This document shows, piece by piece, positions 32,017 to 41,045 of a DNA stretch of 64,000 nucleotides; the stretch's first letter is position 1, and each line of letters begins with the position of its first letter. The notes beneath the pieces were generated by a model. The model was given only the letters and a program-made list of their open reading frames with translations. It had not been told where the DNA came from and searched no databases. The stretch spans positions 2,501 through 66,500 of the forward strand of contig NZ_JPRF03000034.1 of the NCBI RefSeq assembly GCF_001188955.3, given 5' to 3'. Source of the DNA: Kitasatospora aureofaciens. Lineage in GTDB: Bacteria > Actinomycetota > Actinomycetes > Streptomycetales > Streptomycetaceae. The position numbers were made by a program, and so were the translations under genes.

Positions 32017-32864
32017 TGACCACCGTTCAGTCGCTGTCGACGGCGCGCCGTCCGCGCGCCCGCACCGTCCTGTTCACCACGCTGGCCTGGGCACTCGCCG
32101 CGCTCTTCCTCCTGCCCTACGTCGAGATGCTGATCACCGCCGGCCGTCCGGCCGACCAGCTGCGCAACAACTCCTACCTGCCAACGGGCTTCGACTGGTC
32201 CTCGTTCACCAAGGTATGGACCGACACCACGCTCGGCCAGAACCTCCAGGTCACGCTGACGGTCGCCGGCGGCTCCACCCTGCTGGTGCTCCTGGTCGCC
32301 CTGCCCGCCGCGTACTACACCGCCCGGGTCCGGTTCCGTGGACGCAAGGCGTTCCTGCTGCTGGTACTGGTCACCCAGATGTTCCAGCCCACCGCCCTCC
32401 AGGTCGGCCTCTACCGCGAGTTCTACACGATGGACCTGCTGGACACCCCCATCGTCCTGGTGCTCGCGAACGCGGCCTTCAACCTGGCCTTCGCGATCTG
32501 GATCCTGAGCGCCTACATCGGCTCCATCCCGATGGAGTTGGAGGAGGCCGCCATGATCGACGGAAACAGCCGGATCGGCGCGCTCTTCCGGGTCACCCTG
32601 CCGCTCGCCCTGCCGGGCGTGGTCACCGCCGTGATCTTCACGTTCATCTCGACCTGGAACGAGTTCATCATGGGCCTGACCCTGACCAACTCGCCCGACC
32701 GGCAACCGCTCACCGTCGGCATCAACAACATGATCGGCGCCTACAGCGTGCAGTGGAACTACGTGTTCGCCGCCTCGCTGGTGGCCATCGTGCCGGTGGT
32801 CGTGCTCTTCGCGGTGATCGAACGCCACGTCGTCTCCGGCCTCACCGCCGGCTCCGTCAAGTAG
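32016..32864 (+). CDS. Sugar ABC transporter permease (MalG-type)
   Basis: Second permease subunit, 282 residues, six membrane segments. Its EAA loop is LEEAAMIDGNSRIGALFRVTLPLALPG. The ending FAVIERHVVSGLTAGSVK is the usual MalG-type C-terminus. It is the last gene of the importer operon and is followed by a strong terminator at 32903-32946. GGGGAGGAA precedes its ATG. Confidence 0.92.
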   Translation: MTTVQSLSTARRPRARTVLFTTLAWALAALFLLPYVEMLITAGRPADQLRNNSYLPTGFDWSSFTKVWTDTTLGQNLQVTLTVAGGSTLLVLLVALPAAYYTARVRFRGRKAFLLLVLVTQMFQPTALQVGLYREFYTMDLLDTPIVLVLANAAFNLAFAIWILSAYIGSIPMELEEAAMIDGNSRIGALFRVTLPLALPGVVTAVIFTFISTWNEFIMGLTLTNSPDRQPLTVGINNMIGAYSVQWNYVFAASLVAIVPVVVLFAVIERHVVSGLTAGSVK

Positions 32865-32902
32865 CGCGGCGCGCCCGGCCCCTCGCACCACGCCCTCATC
32901 AC

Positions 32903-32946
32903 CCGATGGGCGGGACGGCCTCCCCCGAGGGGCTCCCGCCCATCGG
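32903..32946 (+). terminator. Terminator of the importer operon
   Basis: CCGATGGGCGGGA (32903-32915) pairs perfectly with TCCCGCCCATCGG (32934-32946). The 18-nt loop contains a smaller CCCC/GGGG stem. It begins 39 nt after the permease stop. Confidence 0.9.
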
Positions 32947-33127
32947 CGTCGCAGAAGGTGAACGATCACGCGGAAGCGGGCCGGCGAGCCCTTCGTCCAC
33001 ATGGACCATGACGTCCTCCTGGGGTGCGGTGCACGTTCGTGCGTCGGGTCGGAACGGATGGGGTGCCGGGCTCCCGGGGTGGCAGCCCCGGGAGCCCGGC
33101 GTCAGACCCGCCCCCCGGGCGGGCCGG

Positions 33128-35614
33128 TCAGGTGATCGACCACCGCTGCAGCGGCGAGCCGGTGTCCGGCTGCTGGGTCACCGGGGCGCCGTCGGTGGTC
33201 GAGGCGGTGGTGAGCGGCAGACCGCTGTGGGCCGAGGTGACGGCGTAGGAGCCGTCGGCCGTCAGTCGGACGTTCCAGTGCTGGTTGGCGGCGCCGGTGC
33301 ACGGCCACTGGATCACCTCGGCGCCGGCGGCGGTGGAGCCGCCGCTGACGTCGGCGCACATCGACGAGAGGCCGTTGACCAGCTCGTACGAGCCGTCGGG
33401 CTGGAGGCGGAACTGCCAGAGCTGGTTGCTCGCGCCGGACGCGGCCCGGGTGACGAGCTGGTTGCCGGCGGTGGTGCTGCCGTCTGCGTCGTCGAGCGCC
33501 TTGCCGCCCGTGGTCAGCGTGCGGTTGCCGCTGAGGTCCGGCTCGACGGTCCAGGTGAAGGTGGCCGAGGCGCTCGCGCTACCGGAGGCGGCCGTGACGA
33601 TGACGGTGGACAGGCCAGCGCCGCCCGGGGTGCCGGTGATCAGGCCCGAGGGGCTGACGGAGAGCCCGGCGGGCAGGCCGGTCGCCGCGAAGGCGAGCGG
33701 CTTTCCGGCGCTGTCGGTGGCGCCGAGCTGCACCGAGACGGCCCTGCCCACGGTGCCGGACTGGTCACCGGGAGCGGTGAGCAGGACGGTCTCGGGGGCC
33801 GTCCCGGTCGGGGCGAAGGCGAGGGCCTGCTCGGCCGCCGTGCGGCCGCCGCCGACCGTGCTGCCGGTGGCATCGCTCCAGGAGCGGGCGGGCACGGTCT
33901 CGGCGAGCCGGCCCGAGGCGCCGGACATGCCGACCACCAGGCCGCTGTAGCGGTTCACCAGCTGGAACCGGCCCTTCCCTGCCTTGCTGGGGAGGATGAA
34001 CCACTGCTGCCCGACGGTGGCGTTCCCGCCGGCGGCGCCGGCGGCGGTCAGTCCGGAGCCCCAGGCCCGGCCGGCCGTCGAGGCGGAATCGACGCCCAGC
34101 AGCTGACCGGTGGCAGCGTTGGCGATCCGGTAGGAGCCGTCGCCTTCGGCCAGGAACCTCCAGGACGCCCGGGCGGAGCCGCCGGCCTTGGCCGTGGAGG
34201 TGACCGCGGAGGCGCCCGCGGCCTGGACGAGCACCCGGCCGTTTCCGCTCTGGATCCGGTAGGTCCTCGTCAGGTCGACCGGCGGGGCGGCCGGCGCGGA
34301 GGAGCCGATGGTGATGTCGGCGTACTCGCCGTCGGAGGTGGCGCAGGCGATGGAGCAGTAGGACCGGAAGGTCCTGCCGATGACGGTGCCGCCGGTGCGG
34401 CTGGCCGGGTCGAGGATCCAGCGGTACCAGGAGCCGGAGGTGTAGCCGCTGCCGCTGTCGCCGATCAGGCTCCACTGCTGGGTGGCAAGGTCCTTGGTGG
34501 CGTAGAACTGCTGCGGGGCGGTGCCGGAGACCACCTCGGGTTCGCCGATGTACAGGCCCAGGTACGCGTCGTAGGCGATGTTCATGATGAACAGCGGTGA
34601 CTTGGGCGGGAGTTGGCCGGCCTTGACCTGCTGGTCCACCGAGCCGGGGGTGCTCGGGTGGTAGTCGTTCACGGGCGGGGTGTACCCGGTCGGCGCCGTC
34701 GGGGTGACCGGCACCATGTTGCTCTCCAGGCCGCCCTGCCCGGGCTGGGACCAGGTGCCGTCGTACCACTTCTGCCACGAGCCGGGCGCCATCTTCGCCG
34801 AGATCGGGGCGCGCGCGACGTGGGCCAGGCCGCCGTTGCCGCCGCCCACGCCGGCCTTGGGGACGATCCGGGAGCCGTAGTAGACGTAGAAGTAGCCCGA
34901 GGCGGTGTCGACGAACAGGCGGGGGTCGCCGTCGCCGTAGTCGTAGGTCTGGTTGGGGAAGGCGGTGTTGTCACCCCGGGCAGTGCTGTACGGGGAGCTG
35001 ATGACGTGGTCCTTGATGGTCCAGGTCCGGCCCTGGTCGGTGGAGACGGCGTAGTCGATGGCGTCGTAGTGCAGGCCGTCGCCGAAGGGCTGCGGGGTGA
35101 ACTCGTTGTGCACCAGCCCGTACCAGTCGCCGGTGTCCGGGTCGACCCAGACACCGACCAGGTCGCAGAAGTTGCGCTGGGAGTAGCCGGAGCCCTGCGG
35201 TGCGGCGGTGGACCGCACGCCGGTGACGCTGTTGTTGCACCGCGAGGTGGTGTCGTCGTTGCGGTCGTTCGGGTCGGCGGGGTCGACGGCGTCGCTGATC
35301 GGTGACCTGGTGGCGCTCTCGAAGTCCGCGCCGGTGTAGAAGCTCCACTGCCGGGAGTCCTTCGCGCCGTACAGCGAGTGCGACTGCTGGAAGTAGAAGG
35401 CGCCGTCCTTGTCGGTGTAGACACCGGCCGGGGTGTCGTCGGGGTAGGCGTACGAGCCGGTCCCGCCGATCGAGACCGTGTACGTGGCGGAGGCCGGTTT
35501 GCCGGGGGCCGGCTTGTCCGCGGCCGCAGGGGCGGCGGCCAGGGCGCCGGCGCCGAGCGCCGCCAGCACGGTGGCGGTGAGGGCTCGGGCCCATCGGGTG
35601 CGTAGAGGTGACAC
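33128..35614 (-). CDS. Secreted beta-propeller-like protein with two ricin-type lectin modules and an Ig-like domain
   Basis: Exported 828-residue protein. Residues 1-32 form the signal peptide (AAAPAAADK). The N-terminal ~420 residues carry Asp-box-like and GH43/sialidase-like features: YAVSTDQGRTWTIKDHV, GVWVDPDTGDWYGLVHNEF, DYGDGDPRLFVDTASGYFYVYYG. They probably form a propeller with possible glycosidase activity, family not assigned. Then come a ricin-like domain (about 425-560), a putative-Ig stretch LPAGLSVSPSGLITGTPGG (about 640), and a C-terminal ricin B domain (about 690-825) with NQLWQF, NQHWNV and LQRWSI. The GTG start follows AGGAG. It is monocistronic and downstream of the fucoside operon on the same strand. 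Confidence 0.72.
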   Translation of the reverse strand: MSPLRTRWARALTATVLAALGAGALAAAPAAADKPAPGKPASATYTVSIGGTGSYAYPDDTPAGVYTDKDGAFYFQQSHSLYGAKDSRQWSFYTGADFESATRSPISDAVDPADPNDRNDDTTSRCNNSVTGVRSTAAPQGSGYSQRNFCDLVGVWVDPDTGDWYGLVHNEFTPQPFGDGLHYDAIDYAVSTDQGRTWTIKDHVISSPYSTARGDNTAFPNQTYDYGDGDPRLFVDTASGYFYVYYGSRIVPKAGVGGGNGGLAHVARAPISAKMAPGSWQKWYDGTWSQPGQGGLESNMVPVTPTAPTGYTPPVNDYHPSTPGSVDQQVKAGQLPPKSPLFIMNIAYDAYLGLYIGEPEVVSGTAPQQFYATKDLATQQWSLIGDSGSGYTSGSWYRWILDPASRTGGTVIGRTFRSYCSIACATSDGEYADITIGSSAPAAPPVDLTRTYRIQSGNGRVLVQAAGASAVTSTAKAGGSARASWRFLAEGDGSYRIANAATGQLLGVDSASTAGRAWGSGLTAAGAAGGNATVGQQWFILPSKAGKGRFQLVNRYSGLVVGMSGASGRLAETVPARSWSDATGSTVGGGRTAAEQALAFAPTGTAPETVLLTAPGDQSGTVGRAVSVQLGATDSAGKPLAFAATGLPAGLSVSPSGLITGTPGGAGLSTVIVTAASGSASASATFTWTVEPDLSGNRTLTTGGKALDDADGSTTAGNQLVTRAASGASNQLWQFRLQPDGSYELVNGLSSMCADVSGGSTAAGAEVIQWPCTGAANQHWNVRLTADGSYAVTSAHSGLPLTTASTTDGAPVTQQPDTGSPLQRWSIT

Positions 35615-35704
35615 TGGTACTCCTCTTCCGTGACGGGGCGCACCGTTGCGCCCCTGCTGTGGGGGTGCGGAACGGGAGAGTGGTCCTGGAGGGGTGGCGG
35701 GCGG

Positions 35705-37606
35705 TCAGCCGTCCGCCATGCGGAAGTCGTACTGCGGGGGCACCGCGGTGCCGGGGTGGACGGCGAGCCAGAGGGTGTCCAGGGAGAGCTCGCCCTCGCG
35801 CATGGTGTCGACCTGGATGCCCTCGGCGAGCAGTCGCCGGACCCGGTCGTCGTCGCCGCAGGCGTGCGCCGCCTCCGCCTCGGCCAGCCTGATCCGCCCG
35901 TGAGCCCGGTCGGCCGGGGACAGCTCCCCGATCAGCGCGAGCGCCTCGGCGGGACGCTCGGCGCGCCGCAGCGAATCCAGCGTCTCGATCGTCAACTCCC
36001 TGAGCTCCGGGCGGAGTCGGTGGGCGGAGCGCATCAGGTCGGCGGCCTCCTGCGGGTCCGGGTCGAGGAAGGCGAGCGATCGCAGCGCCCAGGGCGAGGC
36101 CTGCGCGGCGACGGAGCGTTCGAAGGCCTCGCGGGCGGCCGCCCGCTGCCCGGCGGCCAGGCGCAGCAGGCCGAGCTGGTACAGGGCGTGCCAGTCGGCG
36201 GCGTTCCCTTCCAGCAGCAGCCGCCAGTGTGCCCCGGTGACCGGTTCGGCGGGTGGGTCGCACACCGGGAGGGTGCCGGTCTTCAGGAGTTGCAGCCACG
36301 GTTCCTGGGCGGCGGCGGGGTCGCCGAACGGCAGGGCGCGGGAGGCGGGCAGGGCGCCGGCCTCGATCTCCAGCGCGGCCCAGCCGCCGCCCTCGGCCAG
36401 CACCTCCTCGGGCTCGGCGAACCCGTCGGCGAGCGCGTCGGCCTGCTCCAGCGCCGACGGCGGGACCAGCCGGTCCAGCGCCGCCCCTGCGGCCGACCGG
36501 GCGTCGTCCCAACTCCCGTGCACGGCCTCGGGGTCGGCTTGCAGCAGCCCGTACGCCTCGGTCCAGGACCAGGTGGCGCCGGCGGGCATCGGCAGGTGCT
36601 CCAGCTGGGTGCGGGCCAGGCCCGCCTGGATCTCCAGGTAGGCGGCGTCGGGGCCGGAGAGCCACTCCTGCCAGTGCTTGCCGCCGGTGCCGGTGCCCCA
36701 GCAGAAGAGTTTGCGTCCGCGCAGCCGTGCGGTGGAGGTCTGGACGAGTCCGGTGCCGGCTCCGTCCAGGGCGGCGATCCAGGGGCGTTCGCCGGCCGGG
36801 AGGTCGAGGAAGTAGTCGGCGGCGCGCGGTGTCCGGCCGGGGTAGCTGCGGTCCGCGCCGTCGACCTGCGGGAAGGGGACGCGGCGCAGGTCGCTGACGT
36901 AGTCGCAGTGGAAGGCGTGGTCGGCCGGGCCGAGGACACGGACCTCCTCGTGTTCGGGCACGGCGATGTTGGACCACCAGTAGACCGGGGTCTCGGTCGG
37001 CGCGGGATTGTGCACCGCGATGTGGACGTACAGTACCGGGGAGCCCGCGGGCAGCCAGGCGTCCATCCGCAGGACCAGCCGCCGCAGCCGCTCGAAGGCG
37101 TACATCCGCAGCACCGGGGTGCCGTCCGGCGCGGTCAGCCGGGCGGCGTGCAGCGGCTCGCAGGTCAGCGGCCAGTGCCCAGTGGTGCCGAGGTTCCACT
37201 CCACGCCGCCGGCCACCCAGGCGTCGCGCAGGGCGAGATTCGCGGGCTGCAGGATCCGGTTTCGGTGCAGCAGCTCCCGCCCGGTGGGGCGGTGGACGAG
37301 GGACCACAGCCGCCCGCCGAGGGAGGGCAGGAAGGTCGCGGTGAGGGTCTCGTTCTCCAGTACCGCGCAAGGGAGTTCGCGTTCGGTGCGGACGCGGCCG
37401 TAGTCGCCCTGCCGGGTGTACGGCAGCAGGGTGCCGGGCACCCCGTAGGCCAGGTTGCGGCGCATCTCGTCGTCGACGCCGGCGCCCGCGCCGGCTTGCC
37501 GGGGGAGGCCGTGCAGGATCGGCAGGGTGCCCCCGACCGGGTCGGGGGTGCCGTCGATTCGGAGCGGGCCGGTGCGAAGAGTCGAGGTCACGCGGGAAGA
37601 CGTCAC
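35705..37606 (-). CDS. DUF5107/TPR-domain protein of the fucoside transport operon
   Basis: Soluble 633-residue protein, last of the importer operon. Residues about 85-380 form a galactose-mutarotase-like beta-sandwich, the DUF5107 type: FLPSLGGRLWSLVHRPTGRELLHRN, GGVEWNLGTTGHWP, YWWSNIAVPE, FCWGTGTGGKHWQEWL. The C-terminal half has TPR-like helices (WHALYQLGLLRLAAGQRAAAREAFERS). The GTG start lies in the permease stop (GTGA). There is no signal peptide, so it acts on imported sugar in the cytoplasm, perhaps as a glycosidase or epimerase. Function of DUF5107 is not firmly established to my knowledge. Confidence 0.75.
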   Translation of the reverse strand: MTSSRVTSTLRTGPLRIDGTPDPVGGTLPILHGLPRQAGAGAGVDDEMRRNLAYGVPGTLLPYTRQGDYGRVRTERELPCAVLENETLTATFLPSLGGRLWSLVHRPTGRELLHRNRILQPANLALRDAWVAGGVEWNLGTTGHWPLTCEPLHAARLTAPDGTPVLRMYAFERLRRLVLRMDAWLPAGSPVLYVHIAVHNPAPTETPVYWWSNIAVPEHEEVRVLGPADHAFHCDYVSDLRRVPFPQVDGADRSYPGRTPRAADYFLDLPAGERPWIAALDGAGTGLVQTSTARLRGRKLFCWGTGTGGKHWQEWLSGPDAAYLEIQAGLARTQLEHLPMPAGATWSWTEAYGLLQADPEAVHGSWDDARSAAGAALDRLVPPSALEQADALADGFAEPEEVLAEGGGWAALEIEAGALPASRALPFGDPAAAQEPWLQLLKTGTLPVCDPPAEPVTGAHWRLLLEGNAADWHALYQLGLLRLAAGQRAAAREAFERSVAAQASPWALRSLAFLDPDPQEAADLMRSAHRLRPELRELTIETLDSLRRAERPAEALALIGELSPADRAHGRIRLAEAEAAHACGDDDRVRRLLAEGIQVDTMREGELSLDTLWLAVHPGTAVPPQYDFRMADG

Positions 37607-38448
37607 TTTCCGATCCCAACCGTCATGCCCTGGATGATCCGCGAGCCCATCCAGGAGAAGAGCGCGATCATCGGGGCGAGGATGATGCAGACCCCGGCGA
37701 ACATCGTGCCGAAGTCCAGTCCGTTGAACTGCTGTGCCGCGACGAACGAGGAGAGCGCCACCGGGAGGGTGATCGTTCCCTGGCTGTTCGTCAGGACGAG
37801 GGCGAACAGGGTCTCGTTCCAGGCGGTGATGAACTGCAGGAGGAAGGCGGTGACCAGCCCGCCCCGGGCGACCGGGAGCACCACCTGGACGAAGGTGCGC
37901 ACCGGGCCGGCGCCATCCAGGACGGCGGCCTCCTCCAGCACACCGGGGATGCCGCTGAAGAAGCCGGTCAGCAGGAAGACCGTGAAGGGCATGGCCAGGC
38001 CGACGTAGACCAGCCCGAGGCCGAGGTCGCTGTCCGTCAGGCTCACCCGGGACAGGCCGACGAACAGCGGCACCACCAGGACCTGGCCGGGCACGCCGAG
38101 GCCCATGGCGAAGGTCATCGTCAACGCCGAGGAGGTCCGCGAGCGGCGCCGGGCGAGGGCGTACGCGCAGGGCGCCGCGAGGACGACGGCCGCCACCGAG
38201 GAGAGGCCGGCGGTGAGCAGGCTGTTCAGGGCCGCCCGCGCGAAGCCGCCCTCGTCGAGCGCGGTGGTGTAGTTGTCGGTCTGCGGGCTGGTCGGCAGGC
38301 CGAAGGCGTGGTGCAGGATGTCGGGGCCGCTGCGCAGCGAGGTCAGGAGGATCCACAGGACCAGCAGCAGGTCCGCGGCGACGACGAGCCAGACGGCGCC
38401 CGTGCCGATCCTGCTCGCGAGTCCGGCGGCCGGGTTTCTGCGTCGCAC
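37603..38448 (-). CDS. Sugar ABC transporter permease (MalG-type), fucoside operon
   Basis: Inner-membrane permease, 281 residues, six segments. The EAA loop is LEEAAVLDGAGPVRTFVQVVLPVARGG, and it ends SRIIQGMTVGIGK, the common MalG-type tail. The GTG start at 38448 is supported by GGAAAGG upstream. It overlaps the DUF5107 gene by 4 nt and pairs with the permease at 38496-39461. The two permeases lack a local ATPase gene. Confidence 0.9.
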   Translation of the reverse strand: MRRRNPAAGLASRIGTGAVWLVVAADLLLVLWILLTSLRSGPDILHHAFGLPTSPQTDNYTTALDEGGFARAALNSLLTAGLSSVAAVVLAAPCAYALARRRSRTSSALTMTFAMGLGVPGQVLVVPLFVGLSRVSLTDSDLGLGLVYVGLAMPFTVFLLTGFFSGIPGVLEEAAVLDGAGPVRTFVQVVLPVARGGLVTAFLLQFITAWNETLFALVLTNSQGTITLPVALSSFVAAQQFNGLDFGTMFAGVCIILAPMIALFSWMGSRIIQGMTVGIGK

Positions 38449-38495
38449 GGGTGGTGACCTTTCCGGTTGCGGTGTGGGGGCCGGGGCGCGGCGGG

Positions 38496-39461
38496 TCAGT
38501 ACTCGACCGGCTCGCGGCGCAGCAGGCGGCGCAGCACGACGGTGATCAGGGTGACCATGACCAGGCTGGCCATCGCGGCGGCGGTGGCCGTGCCCAGCCG
38601 GGGGACGGTGCCCTGCGGGAACGCCTCGGTGTACACGTACACGGCGGTGTTCCAACTGCTCACCGGCGGATAGGCGTTGGTACTGCCGCCGTAGAGCAGG
38701 ATCAGCTCGAAGATCTTCACCGAGCTGACCGTCCAGAGCACCGCGCAGACCGCGATGACGTCCCAGGCGCACGGCAGGGTGATGTGGCGGAAGCGCTGGA
38801 AGGGGCCGGCACCGTCCAGTTCGGCCGCCTCGTAGAGGTAGTCGGGGATCTGGTCGACGGCCGCCATGATGATCGAGGTGTAGTAGCCGGTCGCCGTCCA
38901 GACCAGGGTGCCCAGGACCATCGGGAGCAGGTTGTCCGTCGACAGCCACTTGGGCGGCGTGGTCACCCCGAACAGCTTCAGCGCCTGGTTCACCGGGCCG
39001 GTGGGCGAGAACAGGAACCCGGCGGCGATGCCGAAGACCATGCCGTTGACGAGCGAGGGGAAGAACAGCACCGACCGGGCGAACAGCCTGGCCCGCATCT
39101 CGCGCAGCACCAGGGTCAGCGCGAAGCTGAGCACGAAGGTGATCGTGCCTCCGATGACCATCAGTTCGAGCGTGTTGACCAGGGAGGTGCGGAACCTCGG
39201 GTCGCGGAACAGCAGGATGTAGTTCTGCGGGCCGCGCCAGTCCATCGCGCCCATGCCGTCCCACTTGTACAGGCTGGTCCACAGGGCGTAGCCGACGGGT
39301 GCGATGAACAGCACGGCGTACACGGTCAGCGCGGGCGCGGTGAACGGCCAGAACATCCGGCGGCGTTGGCGCTCCAGCGGGCCGACGCCGGCCCGGGAGG
39401 CGGGCGCGGACCGGCCCCGGGGGGCGCCCGTCCGGAGCGGATCGTCGATCGTCGTCGCCAC
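38496..39461 (-). CDS. Sugar ABC transporter permease (MalF-type), fucoside operon
   Basis: Inner-membrane permease, 321 residues. An Arg-rich N-terminus precedes six hydrophobic segments; the EAA loop reads YEAAELDGAGPFQRFRHITLPCAWD. It starts with GTG two bases after the binding-protein stop. It forms the import channel with the adjacent MalG-type subunit. Confidence 0.9.
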   Translation of the reverse strand: MATTIDDPLRTGAPRGRSAPASRAGVGPLERQRRRMFWPFTAPALTVYAVLFIAPVGYALWTSLYKWDGMGAMDWRGPQNYILLFRDPRFRTSLVNTLELMVIGGTITFVLSFALTLVLREMRARLFARSVLFFPSLVNGMVFGIAAGFLFSPTGPVNQALKLFGVTTPPKWLSTDNLLPMVLGTLVWTATGYYTSIIMAAVDQIPDYLYEAAELDGAGPFQRFRHITLPCAWDVIAVCAVLWTVSSVKIFELILLYGGSTNAYPPVSSWNTAVYVYTEAFPQGTVPRLGTATAAAMASLVMVTLITVVLRRLLRREPVEY

Positions 39462-39463
39462 CG

Positions 39464-40759
39464 TCAGCCCTGGGTCTGCCAGTAGGAGACCTGGTCGGCC
39501 TTGCACTTGGCGACGAACTGGGCGGCCGTCGTCTTGCCGTGCCACAGGTCCAGGTAGTTCTCGTTCAGGACCTTGGGCAGCCAGCTGCCGGACACCCCGT
39601 CGAAGCCGAGGCGGACGGCCGGGGCGTCGAGGGCCTTCTGGACGTCGGCCAGTTCGGCCGGCGCGGGGATGTCGGCCCGCGGCGTGAGGTTGAGCGCGGT
39701 GGTGGAGATCCCGGCCAGGTGCTTCTTCTGCAGGAAGAAGGCGATGAACTTCTGCGCGGCGGCGGCGTTCTTGGCGCGCTTGGGGCTCGCGAAACCGATC
39801 AGGTTGGCGTCCGGGGTCTTCGCGGTGGGCGGCAGCATCGACGCCATCTTCCAGCCGGCCGGGACCTGCTTGGCGACCTCGGCGGTGACGTAGTTGCCGT
39901 CCATGTAGAAGGCGGCCTTGCCACTCGCCCAGTTGGTCTCCTGGGTCGGGTACTTGGTGGCGTCGTAGCCCTCGATCAGGTGGCCGCCCTTGACCAGTTG
40001 CTCCACCTGCTGCGCCGCGGTGAGGACGGCCGGGGCGTCCCAGGTCGCGCCGGACTTGTCGGCGGCGAGCTGCGAGACGTTCACGCCGGCCCCGTTGAGC
40101 AGGTAGTCGAAGTACAGCGCGTTGCTCCAGGGGTCCTCGCCCTCGGAGGCGATGCACGCCTTCCCGGCCGCCTTCAGGGCGTCGCAGACCTTGAGGAGAC
40201 CGGCCCAGTCGGTGGGCGGGCTCGGCATCGCGGCGGCGATCGCGGGGTCGGCCGCGTTGTAGAACATGGCGTTGGTGACGATCTCGTACGGGATCACGTA
40301 GTGGTTGGAGCCGGACGGGTCCTTAGGCAGCATGTCGAAGTACTTGGCCGGGAGGACCTGGGAGACCGGGAAGTCCTCCCCCGGCACCTGCAGCTGGAGC
40401 ACCGGCGAGAGGTCCAGCGCCTGATCGGCCGCGGCGGTGGTGCCGTAGACCTTGTCGTCGGACTCGTCCCACAGGTCCGGTGCCTGGTTCGCCGCGATCG
40501 CCGGGCCGATCTTCTTGGCGATGTCCCGGCCGGCCCAGGTGATGTTCACCTTGGCGCCGGTGGCGGCGGTGAAGTCGTCGATCGCGGCCTTCAGGACCTT
40601 GGCCTGCGGCTCGTCGGCGCGCCACATCGACCAGTAGGTGAAGCCGCCCGAGGCCTTCGCGCCGTCCCCGGAGCCCCCGCAGGCGCTCGCGCCGAGCGCG
40701 AGTGCGGCGGCGGTGGCCGCGCCGACGACGCGACGTGCGGACATGGTCGTTCTACCCAT
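39464..40759 (-). CDS. Sugar ABC transporter substrate-binding lipoprotein, fucoside operon
   Basis: Extracytoplasmic binding protein, 431 residues. The lipoprotein signal ends GASAC (acylated Cys27), followed by a Gly/Ser linker and FTYWSMWRADEPQAKVLKAAIDDFTAATG, a CUT1-class start. Further landmarks are AANQAPDLWDESDD and ASGKAAFYMDGNYVTAEVAKQVP. It heads the operon and its promoter overlaps a LacI operator. Divergence from a GH95 alpha-fucosidase suggests a fucosylated oligosaccharide or fucoside cargo; this is inferred. Confidence 0.9.
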   Translation of the reverse strand: MGRTTMSARRVVGAATAAALALGASACGGSGDGAKASGGFTYWSMWRADEPQAKVLKAAIDDFTAATGAKVNITWAGRDIAKKIGPAIAANQAPDLWDESDDKVYGTTAAADQALDLSPVLQLQVPGEDFPVSQVLPAKYFDMLPKDPSGSNHYVIPYEIVTNAMFYNAADPAIAAAMPSPPTDWAGLLKVCDALKAAGKACIASEGEDPWSNALYFDYLLNGAGVNVSQLAADKSGATWDAPAVLTAAQQVEQLVKGGHLIEGYDATKYPTQETNWASGKAAFYMDGNYVTAEVAKQVPAGWKMASMLPPTAKTPDANLIGFASPKRAKNAAAAQKFIAFFLQKKHLAGISTTALNLTPRADIPAPAELADVQKALDAPAVRLGFDGVSGSWLPKVLNENYLDLWHGKTTAAQFVAKCKADQVSYWQTQG

Positions 40760-40847
40760 GGGTGGTTCCTCTCGGAGGCGCGAGATTCCGTGCGGACGGG
40801 TCGTCAGCCGGGGCCCGAAGGGCGGGGGGAGGCGCTGGATGGCTGGG

Positions 40848-40877
40848 ACGATACGGGCGGGTTGACCGGTAAATCAA
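40848..40877 (-). promoter_or_regulatory. Promoter and LacI operator of the fucoside importer
   Basis: On the minus strand TTGATT (40877-40872) and TATCGT (40853-40848) are 18 nt apart. The spacer contains the operator word TTGACCGGTAAA (plus strand 40862-40873), identical to the copy before the LacI gene. Confidence 0.7.
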
Positions 40878-40974
40878 GAGCCCTTGCGAAATCCCGGTTC
40901 CTCGTGCGGCATGCGGTCCCTGATCGCGCGACGTTTCCTCAAGTCACGAAACGGACATGGCATTTGACTTGGGC

Positions 40975-41029
40975 TTGACGCCCCCTCACCGGTGTCCTAC
41001 GTTTCACCGGAAGCAACTTGACCGGTAAA
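40975..41029 (+). promoter_or_regulatory. Promoter and LacI operator of the lacI-GH95 arm
   Basis: TTGACG (40975-40980) and TACGTT (40998-41003) have the ideal 17-nt spacing. The operator TTGACCGGTAAA (41018-41029) lies just downstream, 17 nt before the LacI start codon. A related TTCACCGGAA lies at 41003-41012. Confidence 0.75.
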
Positions 41030-41045
41030 CTCGAAGGATCCAGTC

